Positions 63,504 through 64,000 of a DNA stretch of 64,000 nucleotides are shown piece after piece. The notes below the pieces were generated by a model that saw only the letters and a list, made by a program, of their open reading frames with translations, was not told the DNA's origin and searched no databases. The translations under genes and the position numbers were made by a program. Numbering within the stretch: the first letter of the stretch is position 1; each line of letters begins with the position of its first letter. Origin of the DNA: Eubacteriaceae bacterium CHKCI004 (GTDB lineage Bacteria > Bacillota > Clostridia > Lachnospirales > Lachnospiraceae); the NCBI GenBank assembly GCA_900016875.1, contig FCNR01000063.1, positions 62,001 through 126,000 of the forward strand. Direction: 5' to 3'.

Positions 63504-64000
63504 TAGGAAGAAATGCGGTGCTGGAGGCGTTTCGCGCCGGAAAGACCGTGGATAAATTGTTTGTCCTGGACGGCTGTCAGGACGGCCCGGTGAAGTCCAT
63601 ACTCAGGGAGAGCAGAAAGCAGTCCACTCTGGTGAAATACGTTTCCAAGGAGAAGCTGGATTCCCTTTCCGAGCATGGAAAGCATCAGGGTGTGGTTGCC
63701 ATTACGGCGGCCTGCGATTACGCAGAAATGGAAGATTTGTTTGCGGCGGCGCAGGCGAAGGACGAGGATCCGTTTTTTATCCTCTGTGACGAGATTGAGG
63801 ATCCCCACAACCTGGGAGCCATTATCCGGACGGCAAATCTTGCGGGAGCTCACGGTGTGATCATCCCGAAAAGACGGGCTGTGGGATTGACCGGAACAGT
63901 AGCGAAAGTTTCTGCCGGAGCGGTCAATTATACGCCGGTGGTCCGGGTGACTAATATGGCGCGGACCATCGATGAGCTGAAGGAACGGGGTATGTGGTTT
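63479..64000 (+). CDS. rlmB: 23S rRNA 2'-O-methyltransferase RlmB, 5' part
   Basis: A SpoU-family methyltransferase cut by the window end (174 codons visible, no stop). ATG 63479 overlaps mrnC by 25 bp and has GAGGA upstream. The N-terminal substrate-binding domain (IIGRNAVLEAFRAGKTVDKLFV) is followed by the SPOUT fold with the N-x-G-A-I-I-R-T-A motif (DPHNLGAIIRTANLAG). The usual target is G2251 of 23S rRNA; other TrmH-like enzymes are possible. Confidence 0.92.
   Translation, partial: MSYEENTIIGRNAVLEAFRAGKTVDKLFVLDGCQDGPVKSILRESRKQSTLVKYVSKEKLDSLSEHGKHQGVVAITAACDYAEMEDLFAAAQAKDEDPFFILCDEIEDPHNLGAIIRTANLAGAHGVIIPKRRAVGLTGTVAKVSAGAVNYTPVVRVTNMARTIDELKERGMWF

Overview
The window reads as a chromosomal segment of a Gram-positive anaerobe of the Clostridia, most likely a member of the Lachnospiraceae. 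The reasons are the gene set (AddA, RNase J, RNase Y, Mini-RNase III, IreB, SigK and a SpoIIM-like protein), a T-box leader and a CIRCE operator, strong AGGAGG-type ribosome binding sites, and gene order shared with Firmicutes (ireB-ruvX-DUF1292; mltG-trmR-U32 peptidase; scpA-scpB; cysS-mrnC-rlmB). The species cannot be fixed from sequence reading alone. No prophage, complete insertion sequence or CRISPR array was seen.

Layout. 1-10,080: the end of addA, cardiolipin synthase, a methyltransferase, hslO, the thyA-folA-queF group, recA-recX and rny. 10,200-19,911: a SpoIIM-like gene, then a purine/selenium block with a three-subunit molybdenum hydroxylase, a Mo-cofactor cytidylyltransferase, xanthine phosphoribosyltransferase, yqeC, selD, yedF, yqeB and a DUF3343 protein. 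This is the known selenium-dependent molybdenum hydroxylase (SDMH) maturation set. 20,004-21,548: a small secreted protein followed by about 1 kb of decayed genes, with a 68-bp direct repeat, a fragment of the neighbouring D-Ala-D-Ala carboxypeptidase gene and an internally deleted DUF4160-type gene. 21,549-26,324: dacA-type gene, glgB, scpA, scpB. 26,307-32,886: a minus-strand drug-efflux island (MFS pump, TetR regulator, heterodimeric ABC exporter, MarR regulator) with readable operators and a terminator inside the leader of the ABC genes.

33,253-48,373: an AT-rich surface protein, cysteine desulfurase-thiI, a histidine-less HPr-like protein, mtaB, ireB-ruvX-DUF1292, rnj, ylbF, short mltG, trmR, a U32 peptidase, sigK, a YqeG-type phosphatase, efp and a polysaccharide deacetylase. 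48,321-52,853: a DMT transporter and a BlaI/M56-peptidase sensing pair. 53,089-58,727: HrcA-regulated groES-groEL, a tandem ACT protein, a transglutaminase lipoprotein, a HAAS/DUF1700 protein and an M20 amidohydrolase. 58,849-64,000: tRNA-Val and tRNA-Met, ispF with an unusual cysteine-rich tail, a GNAT protein, and a cysteine T-box in front of cysS-mrnC-rlmB, which runs off the window.

Most of the window is housekeeping. The less ordinary parts are the SDMH block, the decayed region at 20.5-21.5 kb, the operator and attenuator arrangement in the efflux island, the extracellular Cys-rich tail of the M56 protein, the IspF tail, and a hairpin repeat shared by the cysS and ABC leaders.
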